The notes under the pieces: model-generated
Seen by the model: the letters and a program-made list of their open reading frames with translations, nothing else
Databases searched by the model: none
Told to the model about the DNA's origin: nothing
In this document: piece after piece, positions 1 to 9,789 of the stretch
Position numbering within the stretch: position 1 is the first letter of the stretch
How the letters are laid out: each line of letters begins with the position of its first letter
Made by a program: the position numbers and the translations under genes
Assembly: GCA_958295665.1 (NCBI GenBank)
Contig: OY282560.1
Location: 144,018,091 to 144,082,090, forward strand
DNA from: Tipula vernalis
Lineage: Eukaryota > Arthropoda > Insecta > Diptera > Tipulidae
Length of the DNA: 64,000 nucleotides
Reading direction: 5' to 3'

Positions 1-2
1 CA

Positions 3-254
3 ACCCGTCCAGGCCTGAAGGGGGTATCAGCAGAATGGTGGGAGAAGCTGAGGGTAGAGGAGAGTGAATCCGGCGATCTCGGCTTGGCAAGGATTCACTT
101 GGAAGATGAGGAGAAGCCCACAAGCGAAGGAGCTGCTGTACTAATGGAGGAGGATGTCGGCAGCCCAGCCAGACGGGGGGCACTGACAAGTCCTCTGGGT
201 AGGAGGGTTAGCGAGACGGGCGAATTCGGCACATTACAAAATACCGAGAATTAA
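3..254 (+). pseudogene. C-terminal part of LINE ORF1 (gag-like)
   Basis: An open frame runs from the window edge to a TAA at 252-254, ending in residues LQNTEN. It is acidic and serine/glycine rich, with an early segment GVSAEWWEKLRVEE. No zinc knuckle is visible in this portion. It precedes the endonuclease ORF by about 50 bases, as ORF1 does in LOA-type elements. In such elements ORF1 is an RNA-binding protein that forms the particle with the element RNA. The assignment is by position and composition only, because the conserved part of ORF1 lies outside the window. Confidence 0.5.
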
Positions 255-307
255 TAATCCTGCAGTAGCAGGAATATACCATAGAGGTAGGTAAAGGTTG
301 AAAGGAA

Positions 308-979
308 ATGGTCAAGATAATTCAAATTAACCTTCACCATTCTAAGGCTGCTTCGGCAGCTCTACTCCTCAGGCTGGCTAATTCGGGTGAGGATGTGATA
401 CTTATCCAAGAACCTTGGATTAATAACAACAGGATCTGTGGCCTCAGAACCAAGAGGTACAAAATTATATCCTCTAGTAAGTCTGGGAAGATCAGATCTT
501 GTATTCTTGGGAAAAATAATATTAATCTTTTCCTTCTCTCTCAATACAGCAATGGTGACACTACTGCAGTTAGCCTGGAAGTAGGCACTTGTAGATTCTG
601 GCTAGTTTCAGCCTACATGGACCGGGAGAAGGAGGTTCTTCCGAATAACCTGGAGGAGCTGATCCGTAAAGCGGAACAATCAAAGGTAGGTGTGGTACTG
701 GAAGTTGATGCTAATGCGCATCACACTATCTGGGGAAGCACGGACATTAATGAAAGCGATGAGTCACTTTTTGATTATTTAATGAGTACTAACCTTTCAG
801 AGTGTAATATTGGGCGGGAACCTACATTTATTACTAGTAACAGGCAAAAAGTTCTAGACGTGACCCTTGCCTCAAATAATATTCTTCATATGGTTAAAAA
901 TTGGAGGGTGAATAAGGAACACTCCTTTTCTGGTCATCGATATTTAACCTATAGCCTCGATATTCACCCTGCTACCTGA
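308..979 (+). pseudogene. LINE ORF2 N-terminus: APE-type endonuclease
   Basis: This 223-residue open frame begins MVKIIQINLHHSKAA, the usual start of LOA/R1-group ORF2. It contains the endonuclease landmarks QEPW (about residues 34-38), SAYMDRE, VDANAHHTIWGSTD (about 134-147) and a C-terminal SGHRY in place of the usual SDH. This enzyme nicks target DNA to start target-primed reverse transcription. The ATG at 308 follows ORF1 closely and begins at the conserved N-terminus. The frame ends at a stop at 977-979, so the natural ORF2 polyprotein is truncated. The substitution in the terminal SDH motif may also impair catalysis. Confidence 0.8.
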
Positions 980-1076
980 GAAGCCTTCAGGAATCCTAGA
1001 AGGACCAACTGGAGCATATATGGGGAAATACTGGAGGATTTCTTGCCGTAGAGGGCTCTAGAGCCCTCGACGACCG

Positions 1077-1333
1077 TTGGGGATCTGGAGGACATGGTGG
1101 CTAGCGTTACTAGCGCATGCAACCGATCCTTTCGCGCTGCCTGCCCACTGGCTAAGCCTAGAGGTAGGCAAAAACCAGTATGGTGGTCCAGGGAACTGGG
1201 AACCAATCGTAAAGCTTGTAGGACAGCCTTTAATACAGCCAAAAATACAAGGGAGGCTCAGGATTGGGACTCCTATAAGGAGAAACTCGGAATTTATAAG
1301 AAAGAATTAAGAAAGGCACAAAGGAGGTCTTGA
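1077..1333 (+). pseudogene. LINE ORF2 linker between endonuclease and RT
   Basis: A short open frame (best read from about 1094) contains KPVWWSRELGTNRKACRTAF followed by an ELRKAQRR segment. The PWW(S/T)..L motif followed by a basic, helical stretch is the standard linker between the endonuclease and the reverse transcriptase in LOA, R1 and Jockey ORF2 proteins. It is separated from the endonuclease frame by a stop and a frameshift. It ends at a TGA at 1331-1333, after which coding similarity continues in another frame. Confidence 0.6.
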
Positions 1334-1599
1334 TGAATCTTCTGTGATAAAATGGAAGAGGTATCCGAAACCTCCCGCCTTAGGAAGATTCTTTCCAAAA
1401 GAACAGCTAGTCCCAGTTTTTTGATAAAACCGGACGGATCTTGGACAGCTTCTAGTGGATAATCTCTGCAGCTTCACTTCGAAACACACTTCCTAGGGAG
1501 CTTTGAAGACCTGTTGGTGCGTAGCAATCATCAGGAATCACTGTTAGGCGTTCACAGAGGATATCGTAACCAGGAAACGGATCCTATGGGCACTGAGGG

Positions 1600-2553
1600 G
1601 TTTAATACCATTTAAATCGGCTGGTCCGGATCAAATTATACCAGCAGAACTTCAAAACAACTCAGTAATTATTGTTCCTTACCTGGAAGCTATATTCAAA
1701 TGGTGTTTGAAGCTGGGCTATATTCCTAGGTACTGGACGGAGGTCAATGTGGTGTTTATACCGAAAGCGGGGAAAAGCTCACATGTCTATCCTAGAGACA
1801 TAAGACCAATAACTCTATCATCCTTTCTTTTGAAAACCTTGGAAAGGCTGCTGGATGTATACATCAGAGATAAAATAGGTGGCAGAAAGTGGGCAACGTC
1901 TCAGCATGCGTACACAAAGGGTAGATCTGTGGGCATTGCTCTGCACGCCTTGGTGTGTACGATTGAGAAATCGATTAATTCGAAGGAATTGTGTTTGGTG
2001 GCCTTCCTGAATATAGAGGGCGCCTTTAATAATGTGAAAGCGGAGGCAATCAAGGAGGGATTGTCATTTTTGGAGGTGGATGTTCCTCTGAGAAGGTTAA
2101 TTAATTATATGCTGGGAAGCAGGATTATTAGGTCGAAGTTGGGGGACTCCACCATCAAGAGGCGAGTAACTAGGGGAACCTCGCGGGGGGGGGGGGGGTT
2201 CTGCCCTTCTTCTCTGGATCATAGTGGTAAACGGGTTACTACTTGAATTGGAGAGAAAGGGTATTGAAGTTATCGCTTACGCAGACGACGTAGCTTTAGC
2301 TGTTACCGGGAAATTCCTGGGTACGATTGTAGACGTAATGCAGAATGCGCTTACAATCGTTACGAAATGGGCTGGCAAATGTGGACTTGGTATTAACTCG
2401 TCCAAGACAGAGCTGGTACTCTTCACTAAGAAATACAAAATCCCGGTAGTTGTCTCTCCTACCTTAAATGGCACGAGACTTGCTTTTACTGATAGTGCTA
2501 GATATCTGGGCATTATCGTGGACAGTAAGCTTAGTTGGAAGCCCAATATGTAG
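1600..2553 (+). pseudogene. LINE reverse transcriptase, frameshifted at a G-run
   Basis: The RT domain reads SAGPDQIIPAELQ near 1620, then RPITLSSFLLKTLERLLD, QHAYTKGRS and FLNIEGAFNNV (motif A). A run of about a dozen G bases near 2190 breaks the frame where the GTPQGGVLSPLLW motif should be. Reading resumes with YADDVALAV (catalytic YxDD, about 2277-2300), GINSSKTELVLF and RYLGIIVDSKLSW, then stops at 2551-2553. All main RT blocks are recognisable, so the enzyme was once complete. The G-run could be a replication or assembly slip. The catalytic motif A aspartate is replaced (LNIE instead of LDIE). Confidence 0.8.
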
Positions 2554-2639
2554 GAGAGAATAAACAAAGCTACTATAGCTTTGCACTCCTGTAGAAACGC
2601 GGTTAGAGGTTATGTTGCACCTTCTTCCGGTCGACATTT

Positions 2640-3401
2640 TTGGTAAACAGATGGCGGCAAATACGATTTGCAGCCGTATCTCAGTGGAAGTGTCTTAGTA
2701 CAGGACACTCTACTATTGTTAGATCATTGAAGGAAGAGCTGGCGAATCTTGACTACATTAAACCTACTCTACGCTTCGAGAAGCGATTTCGGACCTCCTT
2801 CCCTTCAAGGGAATCCTGGAGGTATAAACCGTTATCGGAAACCAAAGCGTTGCAATTCTTCACAGATGGCTCCAAGCTAGACGGCAAAGTGGGAGCTGGA
2901 GTATTCTGTGACAAATTAAATGTAAACATTTCTATTCGTCTCCCTGATTACTGCAGCGTGTACCAAGCTGAAGTCGTAGCGATTGGGAAGGTCATGACGT
3001 GGTTGAAGCATAATGTGGTATCCTCAGATGATATCGCAATCTATGTGGACAATCAAGTGGCGATCCGGTCGTTAGAATCGGTGTCTTTGGCGTCACGGGT
3101 GGCGTTGAGTTGTCACTCATCTCTAAATGAGATGGGTGAGCATTTCAATATCCAGGTAATCTGGGTCCCAGGTCACTCGGGCGTCATGGGGAACTGCAGG
3201 GCGGATGAACTTGCTAGGCATGGTACGACTCTCCAGGTGCAACCGGAAAGGGCAATGGGGAGGCCTATCACAGCGCTGAGACAAGCACTTGCGAAGCATT
3301 CGCTATCCTCAGCGGGGGAAAGGTGGTCTAACACCCTCACCTGTATAGAGGTGCAAGACAAGTTTGGCCAAAGCTGGACTTGGGGCGCACTAGGACATTA
3401 A
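2640..3401 (+). pseudogene. LINE ORF2 RNase H domain
   Basis: This open frame of about 253 residues contains a full RNase H1-like domain: FFTDGSKLDG (first Asp), YQAEVVAIGKVM (Glu), IYVDNQVAIRSLES (Asp) and VPGHSGVMGNCRADELAR (late His and Asp). In LOA-type elements this domain follows the RT and removes the RNA template during cDNA synthesis. The upstream part (WRQIRFAAVSQWKC) is the linker from the RT. There is no stop across the domain. A frameshift near 3375-3400 separates it from the C-terminal zinc knuckle. Confidence 0.8.
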
Positions 3402-3691
3402 CATCCCTACGCAGACGTAAATTAAGAACGGTCGTAGGAATTCTCACGGGACACTGCCTTTTTGGAGAACATGCAAGAAAGCTGGTTTTGGAGGCAAATG
3501 ACTTCTGCAGAAGCTGCTTGGACGAAGAGGAGGAAGAGACGTTGGTCCACTTCCTTTGCTCGTGTCCAGCATTGGCTCTCAGAAGCCACAAACACTTGGG
3601 TAAGTTCAGGATGGACTGCCTCTCGGATCTCGAAAACATTAAAGTGCGGGACGTGTTACGCTACATAAGTAGCTCGAAATGGTTCCAATAG
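3380..3691 (+). pseudogene. LINE ORF2 C-terminal zinc knuckle
   Basis: The frame reads RRRKLRTVVGILTGHC, then CRSCLDEEEEETLVHFLCSC and CPAL, ending SSKWFQ before a TAG at 3689-3691. The C-x2-C...H-x3-C pattern is the cysteine/histidine motif that ends ORF2 in LOA, R1 and I-type LINEs. The frame overlaps the end of the RNase H frame by about 20 bases, which marks a one-base indel rather than a separate gene. Confidence 0.7.
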
Positions 3692-3762
3692 GGGTAAAAG
3701 GGAAGATATTCTGTGGTATCACAATGGACCGCCATTGGTCTAAGTGTGCCTAAGCAGCCACT

Positions 3763-3784
3763 CCAACCTAACCTAACCTAACCT
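3763..3784 (+). repeat. AACCT tandem repeat at the LINE 3' end
   Basis: About four copies of AACCT end the element, 70 bases after the ORF2 stop, and AT-rich unique DNA follows directly. The unit is the complement of the TTAGG telomere repeat of many arthropods. Here it most simply serves as the simple-repeat 3' tail of the LINE. Confidence 0.7.
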
Positions 3785-4567
3785 ATGTTTTCAGTTAGTA
3801 ACTGCTTTCAAGTTTGTGGTTAATTAAACAAAAAAACAAATGTCCAAGTACCACAGAAACACCCACTGAAAGTAAAATTTATTTGGTAACTGAGTATTAT
3901 TTTAGAAATAAAAGCAAACGTGAATTTCTAATGTTGGGCTTTCAAATCTTCGTAGTAATAAATTAATTAGACAAATGTAAACGAAAATTGTCGGAAATAT
4001 TCATTCAATTTTAAATGAAGGGTGTAAAATTACTCAATTATTAATTAATTAAATTTGGAGCACTAATAAGTTACTAAACATAAAAAAGCAATAGAAATAA
4101 AATAAAAAACATTCTTAATAAAATTTAAAAAGATATCCATCAAATTTAGTAGCTTAAATAAAGTAAACTCATCTAGGGTAACATTGGACGCCATTTAAGT
4201 AAGTTACGCTTTTTAAATGGTAATTAAAGGCAAACCAATTTAGTTTGTTGGTTCGCGAAAACAATCCAACCAAAGTTTGTGAACTTTACACTGATCTCTT
4301 ATTGCAAATCAGTGCATTTGTTTAATTTCAGTATGCCTTCATAGTTTCTACCATTCATAAAACAAAACGTAACAACTGTTAAACGTTTTTTATAGAGCAC
4401 TTTTCAAAGAATGCATTTACAACTAATTACAATGCAATTTCTGTGTTCAATCGAATTTTACGTAACCGCGTTCTTTGTAATTCAAATGGATACATTCTAC
4501 TAATATAGGTTTGGAAATTAAAAAAATATTAAACGTTTTAAGTTTAAAATTTATTAAATCATACAAC
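3785..4567. other. AT-rich intron-type DNA
   Basis: I see no gene, ORF with recognisable motifs, or terminal repeats here. The stretch lies within the presumed intron of the minus-strand GTPase gene. Confidence 0.5.
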
Positions 4568-4722
4568 TTATGCCCTAATGTACCATATATCGTAATGTAC
4601 CATATGGCATTTTGAAATATGGCCATAATGTACCATATGCCGTAGTTTACCATATGCCGTAGTGTATCAAATGCCGTTTTGAAATATACCGTAGTGTACC
4701 AAAGTCGTTTTGAAATATCCCG
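4568..4722. repeat. Minisatellite with GTACCATATGCCGTA-like units
   Basis: Five to seven imperfect units built on 'gtaccatatgccgta', alternating with 'ttgaaatat', follow each other. Unit length varies, roughly 15 to 35 bases. The short minus-strand ORF that covers it is a by-product of the repeat. Confidence 0.6.
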
Positions 4723-4959
4723 TTTCATACATAAAAAATATGCTGCAGCTATAAATTCAAGAGTTCATATTCCTTTTATACTAAGAATGAAAGCAGCCTT
4801 ACGATTTTCTCATAACCTTAATTTAAAGATTAAGTTATTCTGGTATATTCCAGATATACAAATATTTTACGAAGAGGATAAATTATTAAGAGTCTGCAAT
4901 CCAGCTTCGATCTGTGTTTCATTTAAAGTAGATATAAAATTAAAATAATATTTTTCTAG

Positions 4960-5172
4960 ACTGAATCAATTAAGTTCAGAGGAACGGTTTATAAAATAGG
5001 ACACGTTGTTACCATAACTTCTAAAAATAAATCCCCACAAATATTTGAGACAATTGAAATTTTTATAAATAAAGGTCAGTGTTATTTAGTTTGTAAAGAG
5101 TGGAAACCTTCATTTTACTATTTAGCTAATGGTACAACAAGAATAATTCGACTTAAGCGATATTTCTTTTAA
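4960..5172 (+). pseudogene. Unidentified ORF relic, possibly transposon-derived
   Basis: A 70-codon frame without ATG runs from just after a TAG to a TAA at 5170-5172. It contains FRGTVYKIGHVV, QCYLVCKEWKPSFYYL and ends RLKRYFF. The pattern (a short strand-rich domain with 'Y.IG..V', 'IF' and 'YLVC..W') resembles domains I recall from uncharacterised animal transposon proteins, but I cannot name the family. It is too long and protein-like to be chance in such AT-rich DNA, yet has no start codon and no partner. The preceding plus-strand frame (4679-4948) may or may not belong to the same relic. Confidence 0.3.
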
Positions 5173-5358
5173 ATAATGCATTACTCTTAAAAACCAATAC
5201 AACTCCTTTTAAAAATTAATGTGAAATCCTGCAAAAACTGTCATGGAGTCACAAATTTTACGTAATAAATCCTGTAATTTTAGTGTGGAATTCACTAGAA
5301 GTTTCTTTTACAATACATTACGTGAACTTAACTAAAAACAAAAAAAAAACTCAATTAA

Positions 5359-5364
5359 ACTTAC
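5359..5364 (-). other. Splice donor of the GTPase exon
   Basis: The minus strand reads TTAGG|GTAAGT, a consensus insect 5' splice site. It interrupts the codon of the first P-loop glycine (phase 2). Confidence 0.7.
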
Positions 5365-5645
5365 CCTAACATAACTAAACGATAACAATTTCGTGGCGGC
5401 GGTTGACTATCATCACATGAGCCAGTACTACCGGGACTAGGCCCTGGTCCTTGTGTCACATCGTCCGATTGATGGCTATTCGTCTCCGATGATGCATTAT
5501 TTTTTCGCCCACATAACCAACTGGCACAACGATGTATCCGATTCGAACATTCCATTGTAAATGAACTAATTTTATCACCAAACTCCATGATATGATGTTT
5601 TGTACGGCTACATGGTGTTGGTATTATTGTCTGTTGCTGTGGCAT
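5365..5645 (-). CDS. First coding exon of a Ras-like small GTPase (Rhes/Dexras1-like)
   Basis: Read on the minus strand, the exon starts at ATG 5645 (MPQQQTIIPTP) and ends two bases into a glycine codon at 5365, directly before a consensus GTAAGT donor. The exon codes for about 94 residues. The last residues, RNCYRLVMLG, match the first beta strand and the start of the P-loop (GxxxxGKS/T) of Rhes/Dexras1-type GTPases, whose N-terminal extension is variable. A second ATG at 5588 (MEFGDKISSF) is an alternative start. The extension includes cysteines (SNRIHRCASWLCGRK) and a Gly/Pro/Ser-rich linker. The rest of the GTPase fold must lie on exons left of base 1, so the intron exceeds 5.3 kb and contains the LOA-type LINE. 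The call rests on the ten P-loop residues plus the donor; another Ras-family member is possible. Confidence 0.7.
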
Positions 5646-5724
5646 TGGTTGATGTATTACCGATTTTTTTTGATTTGTTGAATTACTATTATTATGTTTA
5701 TTATTGCTCGTCAGAGTCAAATGA

Positions 5725-7859
5725 TTTTCAAATGATAATTTTTTTTCATTTTCTACTTTTGGTTCTATTATTTGGACCGGAATCTTGATTTTTTTATTAC
5801 TTTCTTCCTCTTTTAGTAGAATGGTGATGCTGTTATTGTGCTCTTCAATTTAATGGAGAACTTTTTTTTTTTTGTGTTAATTTTTTGTGCTGTTATTAAT
5901 ATTTTTACAGCCAATTAAACAATAATTTTTTAAAAAATAATTTGTATGTTGTTGCTCCTTCTGTAGTATAATTGATAAAATTACAGAAATTTAAGTTGGT
6001 GACAGCACGGTAAACCAATTAATTTTGTTGCTGAATATTCCATTGGTAATATAACCTGGGAAAAAATTAATTCAAAATAAAATTAGATTATGTGTACTTT
6101 TGACTGATTATATTTTTATAATGAAAACAATCTAAACGAATTGTGATAAACAGAATTGACTTTAACAAAATATCCGTATGAAGTTAAGCACTTTTTAGAA
6201 TACGATAAAAAGCATCCACCACATTCAGCAAATATTCTGTTTGGGAAAACTTATTTTTAACGATAATTTGTATGTTTTCTGGTATCGAAACATCATGCTA
6301 AATTTTAATGATCAGTTTGTTATTTTGTTATACTAACATCATCGTTCTGTATTATCGAACATAATATTCAAGGAAATTCTCTCCAAATTTACCATACGAA
6401 TCATAAAATTTAAATATTTGCATAATTTTGTTTGCTCCAAAAAGATTTCAAAATAATATTAAAACTTTCCTAATTTAAAAATTTAAACACTAATATAGCT
6501 TCTGCCAAACAACAACCAAAAAAGATTCTATTCGAATAGAATCTCGATTTTGAATCTCAGCGTACAGTCCGCTTTAACTATTGGAGCAGGGGGGGGGGCC
6601 GTAATGCTACGTAGGACGTTGAATATTATATCGATCAAACAAATGTCTCATGACTCTTTGCAAGCTGGAGAACAGTTTAAGAATAATACAGTTAAAAAAG
6701 CAAAATCTAATCTAAAAAAAACTTTTTTTTTAGTATACCAATTTCCTCCTGTCTCATTTATCAGATCGAAAAAGAAATTCAACAAAACTTCTGTCTGTTT
6801 TTGTTCTTATAGTCATACAACATAATTTTCGTCTTTTCCACGTTTATGTATTATACATAATTGATTTTTTTTGGAATGTTTCCATCTTCTACATTTCACT
6901 GTAATTCTATATAGATTGCATGCAGATATAAAACGTGAACACAAGTCCTTTTTACTAATCACAAAAAACATTTTTAGCAGAGAAAAACACAAAACTACTG
7001 TACAAAGAAATTTTTGTCACAAAAAATTGTTTGTTAACACAAAACACATATACGTACACATTATACAACATTATTACATATTTCATGCATAGACCGGCAT
7101 ACAAAAAAATGCTAGGGTATAATATTAATGAATTCCGTAAACTGTTGTGAAGTTTCGAAATATAAAAATCTTGGAAAAATACGAGATAGGAAATTCATTA
7201 AAGCTATAAACTAAAAATCCTTTATTTTCCAATTAAAATAAAATGAAATCTGTTAAACACGGATTTAGATTCTGTTGTTATGGTTTTTACGTGTATACTG
7301 TGCTTTTCGGAAACGTCAATCTGTATAAACCAACACACTATGTAATATTTTTATGTCAATACTAAACATAGATATTAAGTTATACATTCGCTGGATTTAT
7401 TTGACGATGCACGTACATAGATGTGTTATTTCCCATTTGAGTTATGTAATGTGGAATTAATTATTAGTAACTGCCTACGAACGAAAGATTTAATAATGTT
7501 AAAACTTAATGACACCTTCATCACCTTTCTAGATCACGTAAAAGGACGTTTTCGCACTTCATGCGGAACTCTGCTTGGGGTGACTTCATATAATTTTTGG
7601 AACTCTATCCCCTGAGTTGATTAGGCTTGAAAATAAACGTGGCTATCTTGCTGTGGTGAATGTCTATGATGACGTCAATTAGCTGCTATTGTATTTAACA
7701 AAAGCCTATTATTTCCTGCCGTATTTGCAATCATCCCTTATCATCGCTTCAGGTTTGAATCATCCTCTCAACAGCGCCTTTGTGTACTCCTGCCTCTAAG
7801 AATATTGCCATTAAATTGAAGCAAGATATAATAGCTGAGGGGATAGCTGAGCTATCCCA
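5725..7859. other. AT-rich region upstream of the GTPase exon
   Basis: No gene could be supported. There are poly-T and poly-A runs, a G-run of about nine bases near 6590, and several short ORFs without recognisable motifs. The 5' UTR and promoter of the GTPase gene may lie here, but I see no decisive signal. Confidence 0.4.
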
Positions 7860-8555
7860 ATATTTTCAACATAGATTCCAATTGTAGAATTTAAAGTTGT
7901 AAACTTCTGTCTCTTTAAATGTTGCGGCGTTTGATCCAAAATTCTTTTTGCATTTTCTGGACCAATTTCCACCTGCTCATTGGGTTTATGCTGTCGTTGG
8001 AAACTCTGACTTCGGGATGGGGTATGATAGCATCTTCAACTGAAAAGTGGCCTGGCTCATTTCCCTTTATGAAATCGGCCTTGAATTAGAGCGAGCCTCT
8101 ATTTGGCAAGTAATGCTTTAATTCTTCGAATGTTAAGGTTGCTTCTCCCTCCTATCAATATTTTCAAATGATATTTTACAGATTTTACTGCAATATTTTT
8201 ACTATAATCCCCTAAAATGCGGAGCTCCCGATGGAATAAAATACCACTTAGTACCACTAGTTGTTGCTTAATGGTTTTTCATGTCAGACATTTGGATATT
8301 TGTTGTCCGACAACATTTCTTCCATTTATAATCCAAAATTTTGTTCGGATTTTTGTTTTGTCGCCTTCTTGGATTATCAGTTTAACAATTGGATGTGATT
8401 GTGGAAGGATAAAGGGATGTTTTTCACCATATAATCAGGCCATTGAGTTAAGTAATCGACCACCAACTCTCAGTAATACATCATTTAACTTACTTTTATT
8501 GTCGACTGGTTGGTTGTTCTTTAAATTATCAATGTCATTACTATAAAGGCTCTTC
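7860..8555 (-). pseudogene. BEL/Pao LTR retrotransposon pol relic (integrase and C-terminal region)
   Basis: On the minus strand, from 8555 downward, frames give VLLRVGGRLLNS, KHPFILPQSHPIVKLII and FWIINGRNVV, the integrase zinc-binding region typical of BEL/Pao elements. After a deletion of the catalytic core come TLTFEEL, then GNEPGHFSVEDA and SRWKLVQKMQKEFW, which match the integrase-to-C-terminal segment (LTPGHFLIG... SRWQLVQ...FW) of Pao elements. Stops and indels interrupt the reading. The usual DDE core with its 'LNSRP' segment is damaged or missing. No LTRs were recognised on either side, so this is an old internal fragment. Confidence 0.65.
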
Positions 8556-8667
8556 AGCATTTTGCACATTTTCTACGGACCACTCTTCAGGTGAGAAGCT
8601 CAAGCGGGTTGGCTATATGGTCAAATATAAGTTTGGGACTGTTCAACTTCATCCCAAGGGTGGTTAG

Positions 8668-8985
8668 GGTGGTGCCCAGCCGGCTTCTGTAGGCGGGACC
8701 CTAGTAGTCAAGCCTGTGGAGGCTACGGTGGCGGCACCTGTGGCCACGACTACTGGGGTGGCGGCCCTCTCCAGGAGACAGGTGAGTAGAAGGCGCGAAA
8801 GAGAGAGGAAGGCATCAGGGGTTCCCCTGGGGAAGGGCCCGCCTGGAGGCCCGCAGACAGCGGGAGCCAGCAGAACGGAGATGGAGGACATTGGCCAGCC
8901 ATCGGCCGGACAAACAAAGCATGCGGGTGGTGGCGATGCGGAAAAGGTGACTGAGCAGGGCTTTCTGAAGAGGCCTTCGGAATAA
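8668..8985 (+). pseudogene. LINE ORF1 C-terminus (copy 2)
   Basis: The open frame reads SVGGTLVVKPVEATVAAPVA, then a basic stretch SRRQVSRRRERERKASG, then a Gly/Pro-rich tail ending LKRPSE. Its TAA stop overlaps the ATG of ORF2 by one base (TAATG at 8983-8987), an arrangement that suits translation of ORF2 by termination and reinitiation. No zinc knuckle remains. The identity is inferred from position before the endonuclease. Confidence 0.5.
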
Positions 8986-9789
8986 TGACGGCATACATCG
9001 CCTGCCTGCAGATAAACCTGCATCATGCAAAGGCGTCTTCGGACATCCTTTGTCGTTGGTTTATCTGCCAAAACATTGGCATGGCTCTAATCCAGGAGCC
9101 ATGGGTGACAAGTAACCAGATTAGAGGTATACCAAATCAAGTGGGTAAGTTAATCTATTATAACGGAACTGAGAGTCCATGAGCGGCTATTTTGGCCGGT
9201 TCGCAAATTAATTTTATTCCCATTTCAGAGTTCATCTCCAGGGACTTGGTTGCAGGCAGTATTAGTGGAGGTTCTGGGTGAAAGAGGCAAACAGGAGGCT
9301 ATTATGGCCTCCGCCTACTTTCCTGGAGACTCAGAGTTGATACCTCCACTTGAAGTTAGGCGGCTCATAGCTCATTGCAAACGCAATGGGCTGGCCTACC
9401 TGATAGGATGCGATGTTAACGCGCACCACACGGTGTGGGGTAGCACGGACATCAATAACAGGGGTGAGTACCTTTGTGAATTTATGATCTCAAATAATGT
9501 AGACATTGTCAATATGGGAAGGAAACCTACTTTTATAAATGCGATAATGCAAGAGGTCCTAGATTTGACACTTGCTAGTCCGCATTTCAGCGAATTGGTC
9601 AAAAACTGGCTTGTGTCTGAAGCAGCCTCATTATCGGATCACTTGCATATCAGATTCGATTTGGCGGCCGTGGCCTTGCAGCGGCAGGAAATCAGCTGCA
9701 TAATTTTATATACTTGGCTTACGAAAACAGCTGCCCGGTTAAGCGAAGAGACGCTGGGTAAACTGAGGAAAAAATCGATAAGATTATAA
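8985..9789 (+). pseudogene. LINE ORF2 endonuclease (copy 2), frameshifted
   Basis: ATG 8985 begins MTAYIACLQINLHHAKASS and continues to GMALIQEPWVTSNQIRGI, then a stop at 9180-9182. After a frameshift the domain continues from about 9250: IMASAYFPGDSELIPP, CDVNAHHTVWGSTDINN, KPTFINAIMQEVLDLTLAS and SLSDHLHIRFD. These are the endonuclease motifs, including the terminal SDH, which copy 1 lacks. The frame closes at 9789 after a basic stretch. Not functional, because the N-terminus and catalytic core are in different frames. Confidence 0.75.

Larger units (their letters stand above)
1..3784 (+). mobile_element. LOA-type non-LTR retrotransposon, copy 1 (5' end outside window)
   Basis: The order ORF1 C-terminus, APE endonuclease, reverse transcriptase, RNase H, C-terminal zinc knuckle, short 3' UTR and simple-repeat tail is that of a LOA-clade LINE (Lian/Bilbo/Loa group, which carry RNase H). 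The copy is inactive: ORF2 is broken by several frameshifts and stops (near 980-1085, 1334, 2190, 2553 and 3375-3400). The 5' end lies before base 1. It sits in the intron downstream of the Ras-like GTPase exon at 5365-5645, in the opposite orientation. GC content is clearly higher than in the flanking DNA. The clade assignment rests on motif similarity and the presence of RNase H; R1-group elements are the main alternative. Confidence 0.8.

Noticed and set aside
8664..9071. Minus-strand ORFs over the LOA ORF1/ORF2 junction
   Set aside because: GC-rich antisense reading of the LINE; Pro/Ser-rich with no domain.
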